NCBI GenBank assembly: GCA_001692895.1
Contig: KV748257.1
Coordinates: 186,001 to 250,000 of the forward strand
DNA length: 64,000 bases
Direction of reading: 5' to 3'
Origin: Cenococcum geophilum 1.58
Lineage: Eukaryota > Ascomycota > Dothideomycetes > Gloniales > Gloniaceae
Made by a program: the position numbers and the translations under genes. How positions within the stretch are numbered: the stretch's first letter is position 1; the number at the start of each line of letters is the position of its first letter. Of the stretch, positions 47,060 to 59,034 are shown one piece after another. The notes beneath the pieces were generated by a model, which was not told where the DNA came from, ran no database searches, and saw nothing but the letters and a program-made list of their open reading frames with translations.

Positions 47060-48700
47060 CTATTTCTACTTTCTCTAGGATATTTAGAGCTTCTATCTCT
47101 TATATCTACACCCTAGTTACTACTTATTTTATATAGAGCTTTCTATTCCTATGTCTTATATTTCTATTAGCGCTTCTATATCTAAATCTGTTATTATTAC
47201 TAGTTCTTCCCCTGTTCTTACTAGTCGGCTATATGCCCTTTATAGGTCGGCTGCGAATGTTATATTTGCCGCATTAAGTCTAATTCTTAATTATCCTGGT
47301 TTTAAGCCTGCTGTTACTATCTATAGGGGTCTTCCTACAGGGCGTTCTCTCCCTTATGTCCCCTATAACTCTTATATCCCTAATTGGTCTGGTAATATCG
47401 CGCGGCGTTGCTTCTGGCCCGTTAAGGCTTAGGATGGCTAGCCTAGCCCTCTAGTATTAAAGGTAGGAAACGCTAGGAAGGCACCTGCGTCCCCCTAGCT
47501 TATCGCCTATTATTTCCATTTATATAACCTACCGTGCAGTTATTTCCGTAGCTGTTAAGCCCTTACCTTCTATCTCCTATATTTAATACAGTCTTCTCTC
47601 TCCTACGCCTTATATGTGCTTTGGTGGCAGTTCGCGCATTTTATTTAGTCTTAATTTAAGTAATATCTCGTATCGTGGGGGCCTGCATAGTGGCCGCAGC
47701 ACACCTATACTGCGCATATAGATTAGGTGTGTCCCTATTATATATAGCGATAGTATTATTCTAGGCGTAGTCTATAGTTATAGAGCCTTATATTGTATAT
47801 AAGGCTATTTATAATTATTCCTTTTTGGATAAGGAGTTTTTGCATTCCTGGTGTATATATACTAACAATAAGGGAGCTATATATTCGTCCGGCGTCTCCC
47901 TAGCAAGTCTCTAGCGACCCTTATATTCTCTTATTATTCTTATTATATGCTTAGTTTACATTTTCCTATTAAAGCTATTAGATTCGGGTGATTTTAAGTT
48001 CTGGTATAAGGCGTTCCGTTTATCTTACTATCTCCTATATAATTGCTGTGTTGTCCGCCTAGCGTCCCTTTTCTACCCTAAGGCTTATAGGAACCGCTAG
48101 AACTTTAACTAGGTAATCCTTACGGAGTACTTTTATGCTAATACGTTCTCCTAGCCTATCCCCTACCCTTACGGCTCGTTCCTTTGCCTGTTAGTCCTTT
48201 AGGGTAACTCTAATGTCTCCGCTCTTAAGGTATTGGACTATAACAGCGTTGTAAACTTCTTTGCGTATCTCTATAAGGACTTTTATTTCTAATTATCCCC
48301 TAAGCCCCTCTGCTTGTTCTATGTTTGGTTATATTATAATTATATGCCCGGTTATTAACTTAAGGGGGGTAGGTTCCCTATACTATAAAAGCGTAGCTAT
48401 AGCGGCCTAGGTGCGGTTCGCCGGTAAGGGGGGGTTATACTTATTTTTAATTTTGCTTAGCCGTTAGAGGATTTAATTAAGGGTTTACTAGACTAGCGGA
48501 GCTATTCTGCTAGCTATATTAGTTTATTATAGCTAACAGTTACTCCCCTATAATTCTAGATACTAGACGCGTCTAATAGGCTTTATATTTTATTAGATGC
48601 CTTCTTAATAGAGGTATTTCCGCTTTATGGTGTAGTATTCGCCCGTCTTTGTTATGGAGGGCTATTGCTAGGCGTAGTTCTAGCGGTCGTACGCGAGTGC
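47060..48700 (-). pseudogene. ORF1 of LINE H
   Basis: The minus strand carries a gag-like ORF1 ending in zinc-knuckle sequence: a VCCGHYAGPHDTR block near 47660-47700 followed by KCANCHQSTYKA near 47610-47645. This is the usual paired-knuckle C-terminus of LINE ORF1 proteins that bind element RNA. The N-terminal part (48700-47800) shows no domain I recognise. Several stops interrupt it. LINEs L (plus strand) and J carry parts of the same ORF. Confidence 0.72.
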
Positions 48701-48846
48701 GAGCCACCGTCGTTTAACGTGTGCCTCCCCTACGATGCATACATCTCAGGGGGATTCTCTAGGTGTTTTTTAGGGTTCTTTTGGTTGGTTTTGGTCTTTT
48801 TAAGCCGGGTGTAGTAAGAGCTCCAGTTTTTATTAAAGGGTATATA

Positions 48847-49377
48847 GCTAACTAGTAAGAATAGGGGAGGAACTAAAGACAATAATAGATTTAGATATAG
48901 AAGCGCTACTAAAAATATAAGACATGGGAATAGAAAGCTCTATATAAAATAAGTAGTAACTAAGATGTAGATATAAGAGATAGAAGCTCTAAATGTCCTA
49001 AAGAAAGTGGAAATAGAGGAAGCGAGGAATAAAAAAGAGGCAAAGGACCCCTGCCGGGGGTCCGCCACCTATCTATTATATAGTATAACTACGGCAATAC
49101 AAACCACCATCTTGTAAGGCCCTTGCTAGATAGCTTAGACCTAAAGAAATACTATATCCTTACTATATAAGAGCCGTATTATAATGCCTATATATAATTA
49201 ATATACTGCCCTTAAGGATTCTAGCTCCTATATAAACCAAAAGCAGCTATATACGTGTGCTTTATAATTAGTAAGGCTATCAGCCTATCCTTATAGTTAT
49301 AGCAGGCAGTTAACCTAGATATTATAGTTATAATAATCTAGATATATAGGGGACCGGTATAGATTATTAATATGTAT
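48847..49377 (+). mobile_element. LINE L, segment 2: ORF1 end and ORF2 start
   Basis: This continues LINE L on the plus strand after H. It spans the end of ORF1, the GC hairpin (49045-49063) and the N-terminal endonuclease. It ends with the 15-bp duplication ATTATTAATATGTAT (49363-49377), where LINE K inserted; L resumes at 52930. Confidence 0.82.
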
Positions 49378-49499
49378 TATTATTAATTCTATTTATCGCC
49401 CGATTTGGTCCCTTTTTAGGTCTATACAGGCTTCTACCTTCTATATATAGGAAAAACCCCCTAAGGGGGAAAACCTAGGTATATCCTTTTAGCTAGTCT

Positions 49500-51480
49500 T
49501 ACGCGCTCCGCCTTCGCCTCGCCTGTGTACCTTTATATAATGTCTGCCTTACGTACTATGCTTCTAAGGTGTCTTGGAAGATCTAGGGGGTAGTAGGAGG
49601 GTTTGGTGATTCGCCGGCGTGCCGCCTTTAACTAGGTAGGGGGTGTCCAGTCTCTAAGGGACTGGAAGGGGGCGTATCCTTTAGTGTCCTCCTGCTGGAT
49701 CTTATTTGCTGTTTGGAACTGCTAAAGGACTCCTTGGCTTATAAGCTATTATACTGCTACGTATAGACCCCTACTTGTAGAGAGTATTTAGGTAATATTA
49801 TTTGTGCCTGCTCTAGCGAATAACTGGTCTTTTGTAGTGCGTTAGTTGCAGAAAAGTAGTACGTGGCGTACTAACTGTGTAGGCTATCCGCACGTATAGT
49901 GTGGCGTAATGTTTGGGATATAGATGCTTACTAGCTATACATTTAGCCCTAGAACCTCTGTCCTTAGTAGGAAGGCGGCTATAGATTCTGCCTTCGTCTG
50001 TCCTTTATATAGGGGGAGAGTTAGTATCGTCTATGGGGTGATCTATATGGCTACCCTCTGTGTTTTTGCCGCCTTCTTCCATTATTGGTTCTACTTAATA
50101 TCTGCCCATCTTGCGATGCATATAGTGGATCTCCACTTATGCTGGTGGCCTCCTATCCTCTACTGCCATAGTGGCGCTCCGCCGGCGTGGCGCTGGGTCT
50201 CCGCTTAGTATTATAGTAGCTCCCGTATTTTCTATTCTTTCTCTACCGCACGTAGGCGAAGGGCTTCCTAGCTTATAAGCTTAGGCATATTACCCCTCCG
50301 GGGGGCCCTTACTCCTTATATACGATTAAGTGTTTAGCGTATATCCTTCTTTACTAAGTGGTCTTGTACTGTAGCTGCTCTCTATATAGTAATTGTGTCT
50401 ATATATATGTCTAGTGGAGGTATTACTGCTTCGCGTTTTAGTGCGGTACGTAGTGTCCTCTTATAGGCCCCTGTGATTTTACGTAGGCATTAGTTTTGTA
50501 GTTTAACTAGTGGCTCTAGGGAGCTTTTTGCTAGTGGCTTGCCTTTTAGGTCTACGCCCCAGATCTAGGCGCCGTATAGCATTATTAGCCTTACTATAGC
50601 TGTGTATAGTAGTTGTGTGCGTCTAAATAAGGGTCCCTAGGTTGAGGCTATGATACGCGATATCGCTGCGAATGCTGCTGCTCCCCTATAAGTCGCCTGT
50701 GTGATATACGCATTCTAGTTTAGTTTAGCGTTTACCTATACCCCTAGGACCTTAAGGGTGGCTTCTGGTTTTACTTTGTAGCCCTAGATGCTTACTATTA
50801 ACGCTAGGTTGTTATTCGCCCTCCTTTTCCTTGTAAAATAGATAAGCTGGTATTTATCTGGTGCAAATTTAGCGCTATACCGTTTTGCCTATGTGACGCA
50901 CCTATTGTGCGCCTAGTTTAGTCTAGTGTAGTTTTCTGCTGCTATGTTTCCCTACGTAATTAGGTTTATATTGTCTATAAATCCTAAGGCTACTGTTTTC
51001 TAGTTGCTCTTAAATGTCTTTAGTAGCTTAGATATAAAGAATAAGAATAGGATTAGCGATAGGGGCGACCCCTGTGGGATGCCTGTAGGTGTTAGTATTA
51101 ATTCACTTTTATAGCCCTTAAATACTATCTTAGTGGTACGCCCTATTAGAAAGGCTTATATAAACTTAACTATTTAGTTTAGTAGACCCTTCTTTTTTAG
51201 GATCTATAGGAGTCTCTTATACAATACGTTGTTGAAGGCTCCACTTAGGTCTAAGCTAAGTATAGATACTACGTATCCTGGGCGGGCTTGCTACGCCGCC
51301 TGGACGCTAGAGGTAATTAGGGAGAGGGCTAAAAGGGTTAATCGCTTCTTTCTTGCGCCTATTTGTGTCTACGGTAGTAGTCCTTGCTCCTCTGCGGCGT
51401 CTTATATGCGCTCTATAACTATCTTTTCTAGAAGCTTTCCTAGCGTATTTTTAAGGGCGATTGGTTAGTAGCTTCCTAGG
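49500..51480 (-). pseudogene. RT-bearing ORF2 of LINE K
   Basis: The minus strand reads IALKNTLGKLLEKIVIERI (about 51400-51460), VVSILSLDLSGAFNNVLYKR (about 51235-51290), TGIPQGSPLSLILFLFF (about 51035-51090) and FIDNINLI at the catalytic site (about 50960-50985), followed by LIYFTRKR. A C-terminal CG...H...C finger (HYTCG, then VRHVLLFC) lies near 49855-49910. These are the RT fingers, palm and thumb, plus the nucleic-acid-binding finger common at the end of LINE ORF2. A modest number of stops and a changed catalytic-site residue make it inactive. Upstream of the RT fingers the frame enters sequence unlike endonuclease. Confidence 0.85.
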
Positions 51481-51499
51481 CAGGTAGTTATATAGTAGA

Positions 51500-52330
51500 G
51501 TTCGACATGCCTGCTTATTTAGGCCTCTACCCTAGTTTTCTAGTAGCTTTCTTATTTATCTAGGCCCGAGGGCCTAGGGCTTTCTATAAGCAGTTAGCTG
51601 CTACTACCTATAATATAGGGAATTTTACCAGTTCTCTCGGATATCTTATAATAGGCTATTAGCCTAAGTACTAGCCTACCCCCTAGCAGTCTATATAAGA
51701 GTCTCCTCCTAAAGTTAGTATGCTTTTATATAGCTTGGGAGCCTTCTATAGCCTCTAGTTTTACGCCTCTTTTTATTATTTCCGCCGGTATGGGTATAAG
51801 CTGCCATTTACAGGGGTTATAACTCCTGTCTTATGCGCCTACTGACGTAATCCTATAAGGGCGTCGTAGCTGCATCCTACAATGTGGTTGAAGCCTTAGG
51901 TACTATCTACAGTTAAGGCCTAGCCAAAAGCCTCCCCTGCCTAAGTAACTCCTGTTTACTCCTTAAGCGTACCTTACTAGTGTACTACCCTAGCGAGCAG
52001 TCGTACTGCCCTAGCGAATAGTCCTATCTATTAGTACACCAACACGCGTATCCGTTCTCTTAAGCTACGTAGTAGTCTCTCCGGCCAGGATATAATCCTG
52101 CCTGCCTATTAGGTGCACTAGGGGTTAGAGCCCAGCTAAGGGGTAAGGTCCCTAGAGCTAGTAGTGGCTACTACGCACTACGCCCCGCGGGAGGTTTTAA
52201 TTCCCATTTCGCGTTGCCTGTAAAAGTCTTCTTATAATAGGCCGACTGTATCTTGCAGAATAGGTTATAGACTAGGTCCCGTGCCAGGCGACCTACCCTA
52301 CTCTATTCTACTAACCAAGCTTATGTCCCC
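51500..52330 (-). other. Unassigned 5' part of LINE K
   Basis: Upstream of the RT fingers the minus strand gives a semi-open stretch with readings such as KWQLIPIPAEIIKRGVKLEA and LVLRLIAYYKISERTGKIPY. I recognise no endonuclease (no GDFN block), zinc knuckle or other domain. It may be a decayed ORF1, or a segment picked up by template switching. No counterpart is visible in G, H, J or L. Confidence 0.45.
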
Positions 52331-52830
52331 CCTTTATATAAGCTAGCCTGTGTCTCTAACTGTTAAGTCCTTATATAACTAGCCTGTGTTTTCTTAGAGC
52401 CTCCCCCATATATATGTGCAGGTTGCGTGCACTACGCCTATTAAGACCCTCCTGTGAGTCACCTGTAGGTCAACCGTAGGTTGAACGCCATGGGGCCGTC
52501 GAAGCTGGCCTGTGTTTCCGCTGCCTAGAGCTTTACCCGTGTTTCCACCTCGTTGAGCCGTCTGGTTGCCGTCGCGTCGCCATTGCGTCGCTGTCGCGTC
52601 CTGTCGTCCAGGTCGCGCGCACCACGCCTATTAAGACCCTCTTCTGAGTTACCTGGGTGTACCGGATACCAGATAGGCCTTCGTAGAGGGGCCTTAATAA
52701 GTTCTCTAGGCAGGGCCTTAACAAGTTCTTTGCGGTGGCCTTGGGGCCTTAACAAGTTTCGTATAATTTTGCGACGCGTTAACCTTAACAAGTTCTTATA
52801 AGCAGAGGCCAGGATACATTTGCATTGCAG
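52330..52830. repeat. Tandem repeats in the 5' UTR of LINE K
   Basis: CACGCCTATTAAGACCCTC-type sequence occurs at about 52429-52450 and 52619-52642 within two copies of a roughly 190-bp unit. CTAGCCTGTGT or CTGGCCTGTGT occurs at about 52340, 52379 and 52505. CCTTAACAAGTTC-type motifs recur at about 52692, 52716, 52747 and 52782. Tandem 5' UTR monomers of this kind act as promoters in some LINEs; here that role is only inferred. An overlapping minus-strand frame of 108 codons (52525-52851) has repeat-driven composition and no recognisable domain. Confidence 0.65.
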
Positions 52831-52929
52831 AGCTACGAGAGTTACATACAAAGTAGAGTTGCGGAGGCCCTCCTGCTAGGGCCCTCTACCATAGTTTTCC
52901 ACTTCGGACGCCCCATTATTAATATGTAT

Positions 52930-54765
52930 AACCCTAGGGTTAAAGGGGTCCTATAAATAGAGAATATTATATTAGTAATAAGCTTACTAGAAACTAAAGG
53001 TATAGAGTTTATTCTATTAGGAGATATAAACCTCTACTACCCGCGGTAGGGGGGTATCTATATTGCTGCTAAACAATAGGTAAAATGCCTACTAAAAGCT
53101 ATAGACACCTAGGGCCTTAAGCTAGCCACCCTTTTAGGAGCAATTATATAGTAATAAGGCACCGCTAGAAGCATAATTAACCTTATATTTATGGACAAAG
53201 GCCTATACTAGAGACTTAAAAGGTATAACCCTAAAGAAGAATAGGCACTCGCTTTAGACTATATCCCTATTTAGATACAGCTAGATCTAGATATTAAGGC
53301 ATAATTAAATAGCAAAAGATATGTAATAAGAAAGCTTAAGATAGATAGCTTCCTTAATATAGTTAAATAATAACTTTAAGACCTAGAAGAAATCCACCTA
53401 ATACTAAATAAGTGAGGCTTAGTGGCTACCCCTAAGAAAATTAACTAAAGACTAGAAAGGATCTAGGCAGCAATTAAAAATAGGTTAAAACAGCACTGCC
53501 TAATTTTAAAAGCGGGCCCCTACGCGTAATACGCATAGTCCGTATAATGCGCGGTTTTTATTACCAGCTAATAATGAGTAAGAAGAAAATATATAAGTAG
53601 CTATAATCCTAAAGATAAGAGATATTATAAAGATATAAGAAACTAGCTAAAGAATACCCTAAAAAAAGAAGTAAGGAATAGCTAGAGACGGTTTATAAAT
53701 AAGTATACTATTAACCCAAGCCTCCCCTATAATAAAGGTCTTTAGAGGATAGCAAAATAGGTAAAAAGAAAGGTAGGATATCTAGTAGAAGACCCACACC
53801 TTCCGCCCCTATAAAAACTAGGTAAATTACTAGCTATAAGCAATAATAATAAGAAGGCAAAAATCCTTATAGAAAGATTCTTCCCTTAACCAGCTTTAGT
53901 AGACCTTAGTAATATTACGGGTAAAGCACCGGTGACTCGCCTAAGGGTTAATAGTAATATAACAACTAAAGAAATGGCCAGAACTATTAGCCGCCTTTTA
54001 AATAATATAGTACTAGGACTAGATAGGATCCTAAATAAAGCCCTAAAAACCTACGGACCACTAATAGCACCTTAGCTTGTGGATATAGCTAGAGCATACT
54101 TTATAATAGGCTACTACCCAAGACTTAAAAGAGCTATAACAATATTTATCCTATATAAAGAAGGTAAAGCAAACTACTTATTTCCAGGGAGCTACTGCCC
54201 TATTGCCTTAGAGAATACCCTTAGCAAGATTTTAGAAAGGGTAATAGCGGACTATATAGCAGACATAGTAAAGGAATACGCCCTACTACTATAAAGCTAA
54301 ATAGGGGCAAGAAAGAACCGCTTAACACTATCAGCACTTACGTTACTTGCTACCACTATTAAATCAGTATAGGCGATGCAAAGAGACTTTGTAGTATTAA
54401 TACTTAGCCTAGATATTAGTAGCGCCTATAATAACGTACCCTATAAGCGTCTCTTATATATCCTTAAAGCAAAAGGCTTCCTAGAATAGATTATATAATT
54501 TATTTAAGGGTTTATAGGCCAAAAAGAAATATTGCTAGTCTTTAGCGGATACCAAAGCCCCCCTATCGCAGTTATAACAGGAATACTATAAGAATTACCC
54601 CTCTCGCCTATACTCTTCCTTTTCTTTATAAGCAACCTACTTAACTCCTTTAAAAAAGGGGCGACCTAGGGGATAGGCTTTGTTAATAATACAAACCTAA
54701 TNATATACGGGCTAATAGCCGTAGAGAATTGCAGAACGCTAGAGAAAGCTTATAATACCTATATA
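52930..54765 (+). pseudogene. LINE L, segment 3: endonuclease and RT
   Basis: This plus-strand segment is the continuation of LINE L. EFILLGDINLYYPR-type endonuclease sequence is at about 53005-53050 and RT fingers at 54079-54294 (YKEGKANYLFPGSYCPIALE, the longest clean stretch). ELPLSPILFLFFISNLLNSF lies at about 54590-54650 and the FVNNTNLI catalytic position near 54680-54705. Similarity to G and H stops at about 54765, where the tyrosine-recombinase element starts. RIP-type stops are scattered through it. The 3' tail of L is not in the window. Confidence 0.83.
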
Positions 54766-54884
54766 GATGGACATGTCTATATGGCTAAGCGAGTACTATA
54801 GCAGCACCCCTGCATCTTAGCAACACTAATATTATTAATATTTACAAAATTGAGCCTTGCTTGCTTGCTTTCTATATTAGTCTT
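54766..54884 (+). repeat. Left split repeat A1 of the YR element
   Basis: This matches 59185-59275 and 59514-59605: GGCTAAGCGAG, GCAGCACCCCTGCATCTTAG, and ATTGAGCCTTGCTTGCTTGC-type sequence in the same order. The left edge is fuzzy because TAGATGGA is shared by LINE L flank and repeat. Confidence 0.82.
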
Positions 54885-54984
54885 ATTTAAGAGCTAATAC
54901 CTTATTTACTTAATTTCTAATAATTGATTATTGCTATTAATAACTTAACGACCTATACGCTCATCTAAACCTTCGCGAATTATC

Positions 54985-56240
54985 TATAAAAACCTTAAAA
55001 ACTTAACTAATGACGATACACTTAACGAGTTAAACTCCTCAGAGGTTACCTACCAGTCTCCCTTACCTTCCCCTATACCTTTAGGCGATACACTAGCGTT
55101 ACAGTCTCTATCCTCTATAATGGCGCCTCTCTCTACGGCTTAACGCGAGACTTTAGCCGCTAAAAAAGCTAAAGAACGGCTTTAGTAACTACATGAGGAG
55201 GACCTAAGGATTAGAAGAGCTTAGGTAAAGGAGGTTAAGGACTAGGCAACTAACTAGAAAATAAGACTTCTTTAGGAATAGAAGGACTATACTAAAATGC
55301 TACGCGTTTAAAAAGAATAGGAAAATTAGGCGACTAAACTCTATATATTAAGCCTCGCTATAGTAACAGCGAGATTAGCTATAGTAGTGTTATCCTTAAC
55401 CCTAATTAATAAACTGGGTAAGTTGCTCCTATCTATAGCCAATATTCTAAATACCCTTCTCCCTGGCGTCCTAAATAAAGAGATACTTAAGGTATTTTAG
55501 GGTACTTTCTTACTTAATAACCTCTCTTGCCTCTAGATATACTAGCTCTGGTTTAAGCCTTAGAATAATATCCTTATTATTAATAGCGTCCTTTTTATAA
55601 GACCGAAAGAAGGGATAATAAAGAACTACTCGTCCATTAAAGTGTGGGTAGAGGGCTTCCTTAACTATATAATGATTTTAATCGTTATATATAAGAATCT
55701 TTTAGTAGATCTTATTCCCTAAATGCTTATCTTTTATAATTAAGTTATCTGGCTATCTGCTACCTACTAAATTGCTCCTTTAATAACTATAGCCTTAGAG
55801 TACTACTCTATGGTTATTTAAAAGAACTAGTTAGAGCTAGCTAACTAAAAGATCTCTAGTAACTTCCTAGATATCTATTATAATCCTAGTACTTATAAAT
55901 CCGCATCTATTTTAAAACGCGCGTAAGTAAGCACTAATATCTTAAGGACCTATTATAGCTTTAATAGAGGGAAGTATGACCTAGGTAAGGATTGCAAGTT
56001 TCTATATACCTATAGTAAGTATAGTAGCCTATATGCTATAAGGAATTACAAGTAGTAATTACTAGAGGAAAGTGTTAATAAGGAAAAGGAAGAGGAGGAA
56101 GAGGATTTTATTAAGCTATACCTATACTTTGCTAAAACTATGCTCTACCCTTATAGTACGGGTAGGCTAAATACTATACTATTATTTCTAGTCTTCCTGC
56201 CCTCCTCTTCTCTACAGGACTCTCCCTCCCCCTTAATTAT
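54985..56240 (+). pseudogene. YR element, gag-like region
   Basis: A recognisable open stretch starts near 55020 (ELNSSEVTYQSPLPSPIPLG), followed by a charged, helix-rich segment. It precedes RT as gag does in YR retrotransposons. No zinc knuckle is evident. Broken. Confidence 0.5.
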
Positions 56241-56399
56241 TTAAGCGTGGGGGCGTTATCTATTCCTATACCCTAGTAACCTCTAACGTAATATTATTAG
56301 TATTTTAAAGTTCGGATGCCAGATTAGGGCAGACCTAGAAATTAAGCTCCTTTTTTAAAAAAAACTAAGCCTTAATAGCTGTAAATACGGTCCTAATCT

Positions 56400-57720
56400 T
56401 AGAGAAGATTAGCGCCGATCTAGATATAGGTAGGATTATAATAGTAACGTCTCCTATTATGTCCTTGCCGCTAGGTTTAATACCTAAAGCAGATAAGGAA
56501 TGGCGCCGTATTTATAACTTATCCTTACTATTTAGCCGATCTATTAACGACTTAATCCCTATAGCATTCGCCACACTATAATATTTAACAGTTAATTAGG
56601 TTTTCTAATACGTTATATATATAGGCTATAGTTGCATAATTGTTAAGAGGGACATTAAGGACGCCTTTTAGAATATCCTACTTTCTATTAAAGCTTAACG
56701 CCTTATAGGGTTCTCCTAGAAGGGTATAGTGTATTTCGAACGTTGCCTCTTATTTAGCCTTTAAACTGCACCCTTTTTATTTAATCTTTTTGCGGAGGGA
56801 TTTTACTGGATACTTATCTAATATATCCTAAACGCCGCCTTAGAGCACTATCTAGATAACTTTATCTTTATACTCTCTAACGCTTCTATTCTTCCTTAAT
56901 TGCTTAGTATATATAACTAATTAAGCAATAAATTAGGCATCCTATAAAACAAATTAAAGAATATTAAAGGCACTATGGCTAAAGTTCTAGGTTATATTAT
57001 AGATACTCTAAAGTCTAAGCTGCGTCTTTCTCCTTTAAAACAGGCTACTGTGATTAAGGAGATTAATAAAGCGTTAAGTGGTAGATTCCTAACGCTGGTT
57101 TAGAGTTAAAAACTAGCTAGTAGACTTGCTTGGAGCGCCCAGGTAATTAGGCTTAGGCGTTTATATAACCGCTCTATCTAGGAGTTTATCTCTACTTTTA
57201 TAAAGGTAGGTGGTTATCCTCGCTAACGGCTAATAGCTGAACTTCGCTAAGACTTATTATAGTAGAGGGATGCTTTTACCCTTTTAAATGGTATCCTCTT
57301 CTTTAACGATATGGATTAAAAATAATTCTATCTCTTCTTAAACGTATCCGGGATTCTTAGTTATAGGGCCTTCTTCTTCCTTAAGGATTCTTAAGGGATA
57401 ACATAGCCGCCCTATTTGGTATCTCTACCCTAAGATAATTCTTTAAGCTGCTACCCTAATGTAGAACACCGCCTTACCCTAATTAATAAGCGGGAGGTCT
57501 AAGCGATTACGACCTTGTTCTAGCTTTGGGTAATGCGGTAAAAGTATAGCTTAGTTTATATCTATACGGATAATATAGTAGCACTTTTAGGATTCTAGAA
57601 TACGGTGGTAAAAGGACTGGGTAATTACCCGCTCCGTAAGATCCTCTAACTAGCCGCAGCCTATAATATTACGCTCTATATAAAGTGGGTTTCCTCTATA
57701 GAAAACGGGCTAGCTAATGC
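56400..57720 (+). pseudogene. YR element, RT and RNase H
   Basis: The RT of DIRS/Ngaro type shows RDIKDAF near 56650, a HYLDNFIFIL catalytic-position block near 56850 and LGYIIDTLKSKLRLSPLK near 56990. RNase H follows with VYIYTDN near 57555-57585. These enzymes copy the element RNA through a circular DNA intermediate in living relatives. Broken at many sites. Confidence 0.8.
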
Positions 57721-57829
57721 TCTATCTCGTTTTAATTATAATAGGGTGTTATTACTATGCCCGTATTAGGATACTTCTAATTTACTATTACTATACACTT
57801 CTTTATTATATTTAATCTAACGCTAAAAT

Positions 57830-58830
57830 AGGAGACCTAGTCCCTCTTAAAGACCCCCTACCTAATTTCTGGATTAAGGTAAAAGCCCCCTTAGAATACT
57901 TCGGCTAACTATTATAGCACGGCCTCTCTAATAGAACAAGAGATTTATACTATCCCGTAATCAAGAGTTAGGAGGGCTACTACGACTTTTACGGAGCGGT
58001 GAAGTACCTAGCGCCCCTTTACTACCTAGGAGAATGGATTACCTAACGGATTTTTGGTAATACTAGTCTAGAAATAAGCCGTATTAAGCCTACTATAGTT
58101 AGAGCCTATGTCTCCGCAATTTAATCCTACTATATTAACGCTAATTATAACACCTCTATCTTTAATAATCCTATTATTAAGAGGATCCTAGACGGTGCAA
58201 TATCTATAAATCCCTCTACTACGGCTAAAAGATTGCTAATTACTAAAGACATCCTTACCTAATTAGTTACCCTAAATGCCTAATCCGTTAAGGATCTTAA
58301 CTTTAACGCCGCCGTTACTATAGCCTTTATAGGATTCCTTTATTTAGGCAAGATTACCTATACTAAGGCTTAGAAAGATAGCTATGCCTTTTCTGCTATA
58401 AAATATACCAGAAATAATATAATACTAATAGAGGACTATATAACATTACGTCTAAAGCGTAGTAAAACGGACGTTAATTACTAAGGAGTCTTAATCACGA
58501 TTGCCGCTTTAGGGCAACCTAAATACGCAGTTTGAGCTATAAAATACCTATTTAAAAATAACCCCTAACCTAGAAACGCCCCTCTCTTTTACTTTAAGAG
58601 ATCGGCCTTTATAAGCTACGCGGTTAGAAATAAGCTAAAGTATAGAGTTGCCGCTTTCGGCCTTTACTCTAAGCTTTATAACGGACACTTGTTTCGGAAA
58701 GGTGCTGCTTAATACGCTTAAGATAACGATTTTACGGACGGCTAAATATAGCAATTAGGCCGGTGGTCCTTATAAGCGTTCCAGCTTTACTATTTATCAT
58801 CCCTAAAAGACCTATTTTAGCTAAGTATAA
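57830..58830 (+). pseudogene. YR element, tyrosine recombinase
   Basis: IAFIGFLYLGKITYTKA near 58320-58370 is the characteristic helix before the first catalytic Arg region. RLKRSKTDVN is near 58450, the GHLFRKGAA block (H-x-x-R) near 58683-58710, and LGRWS followed by AFQLYY near 58756-58797 holds the catalytic Tyr position. The enzyme would insert a circular DNA by site-specific recombination, which fits the absence of a clear target duplication. Broken. Confidence 0.82.
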
Positions 58831-59034
58831 ACTTCTAATATAAAACGCTAATACCGTTCTTATTATTACTTGCCCTAGATATAATGGGCAAAGGTATTTA
58901 GGCACAATGGCGTGTAGGAGTGCCTATTTTAGCACTCTAATACATTAACTTAAATCTCTCCTTTCCCCCCCCCTTTTTTATTTTTTATTTTTTTTCCCCC
59001 TACTCTACCTTGTGTGGTACGGGCGCTGCGCTTC

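Larger units (their letters stand above)
43309..48832 (-). mobile_element. LINE H, apparently full length, 5524 bp
   Basis: This minus-strand non-LTR element is inserted in LINE L with a 14-bp duplication TTAAAGGGTATATA (43295-43308, 48833-48846). It reads 5' UTR (about 48832-48700), ORF1, a short junction with a GC-rich hairpin (47013-47031), ORF2 with endonuclease and RT, a 3' UTR and an ATTATTATT tail. Exact edges come from the duplication and from LINE L continuing in phase on both sides. It is moderately RIP-mutated, with stops in both frames. An N cluster lies at 44626-44672. Confidence 0.9.
49378..52914 (-). mobile_element. LINE K, 3537 bp, lightly mutated
   Basis: This minus-strand LINE is inserted in LINE L with a 15-bp duplication ATTATTAATATGTAT (49363-49377, 52915-52929). 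Its 3' tail is GAATTAATAATA. It contains a clear RT and a C-terminal zinc finger. The 5' 1.4 kb (51500-52914) holds GC-richer sequence with tandem repeats and no endonuclease motif that I can find. CA and TG are common and stops in the RT are few, so it is the youngest or least RIP-exposed LINE here. The lack of a recognisable endonuclease points to an internal deletion or a chimeric 5' end. Confidence 0.87.

Noticed and set aside
47151-47432. 93-codon plus-strand frame
   Set aside because: Antisense to ORF1 of LINE H; no recognisable domain.
51229-51468. Plus-strand frame of 79 codons, and 49924-50208 of 94 codons
   Set aside because: Both are antisense to the clear RT/C-terminal reading of LINE K.
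57830-58830. Separate Crypton (recombinase-only DNA transposon)
   Set aside because: The recombinase is collinear with RT and RNase H inside one set of A/B repeats, which fits a single YR retrotransposon better.
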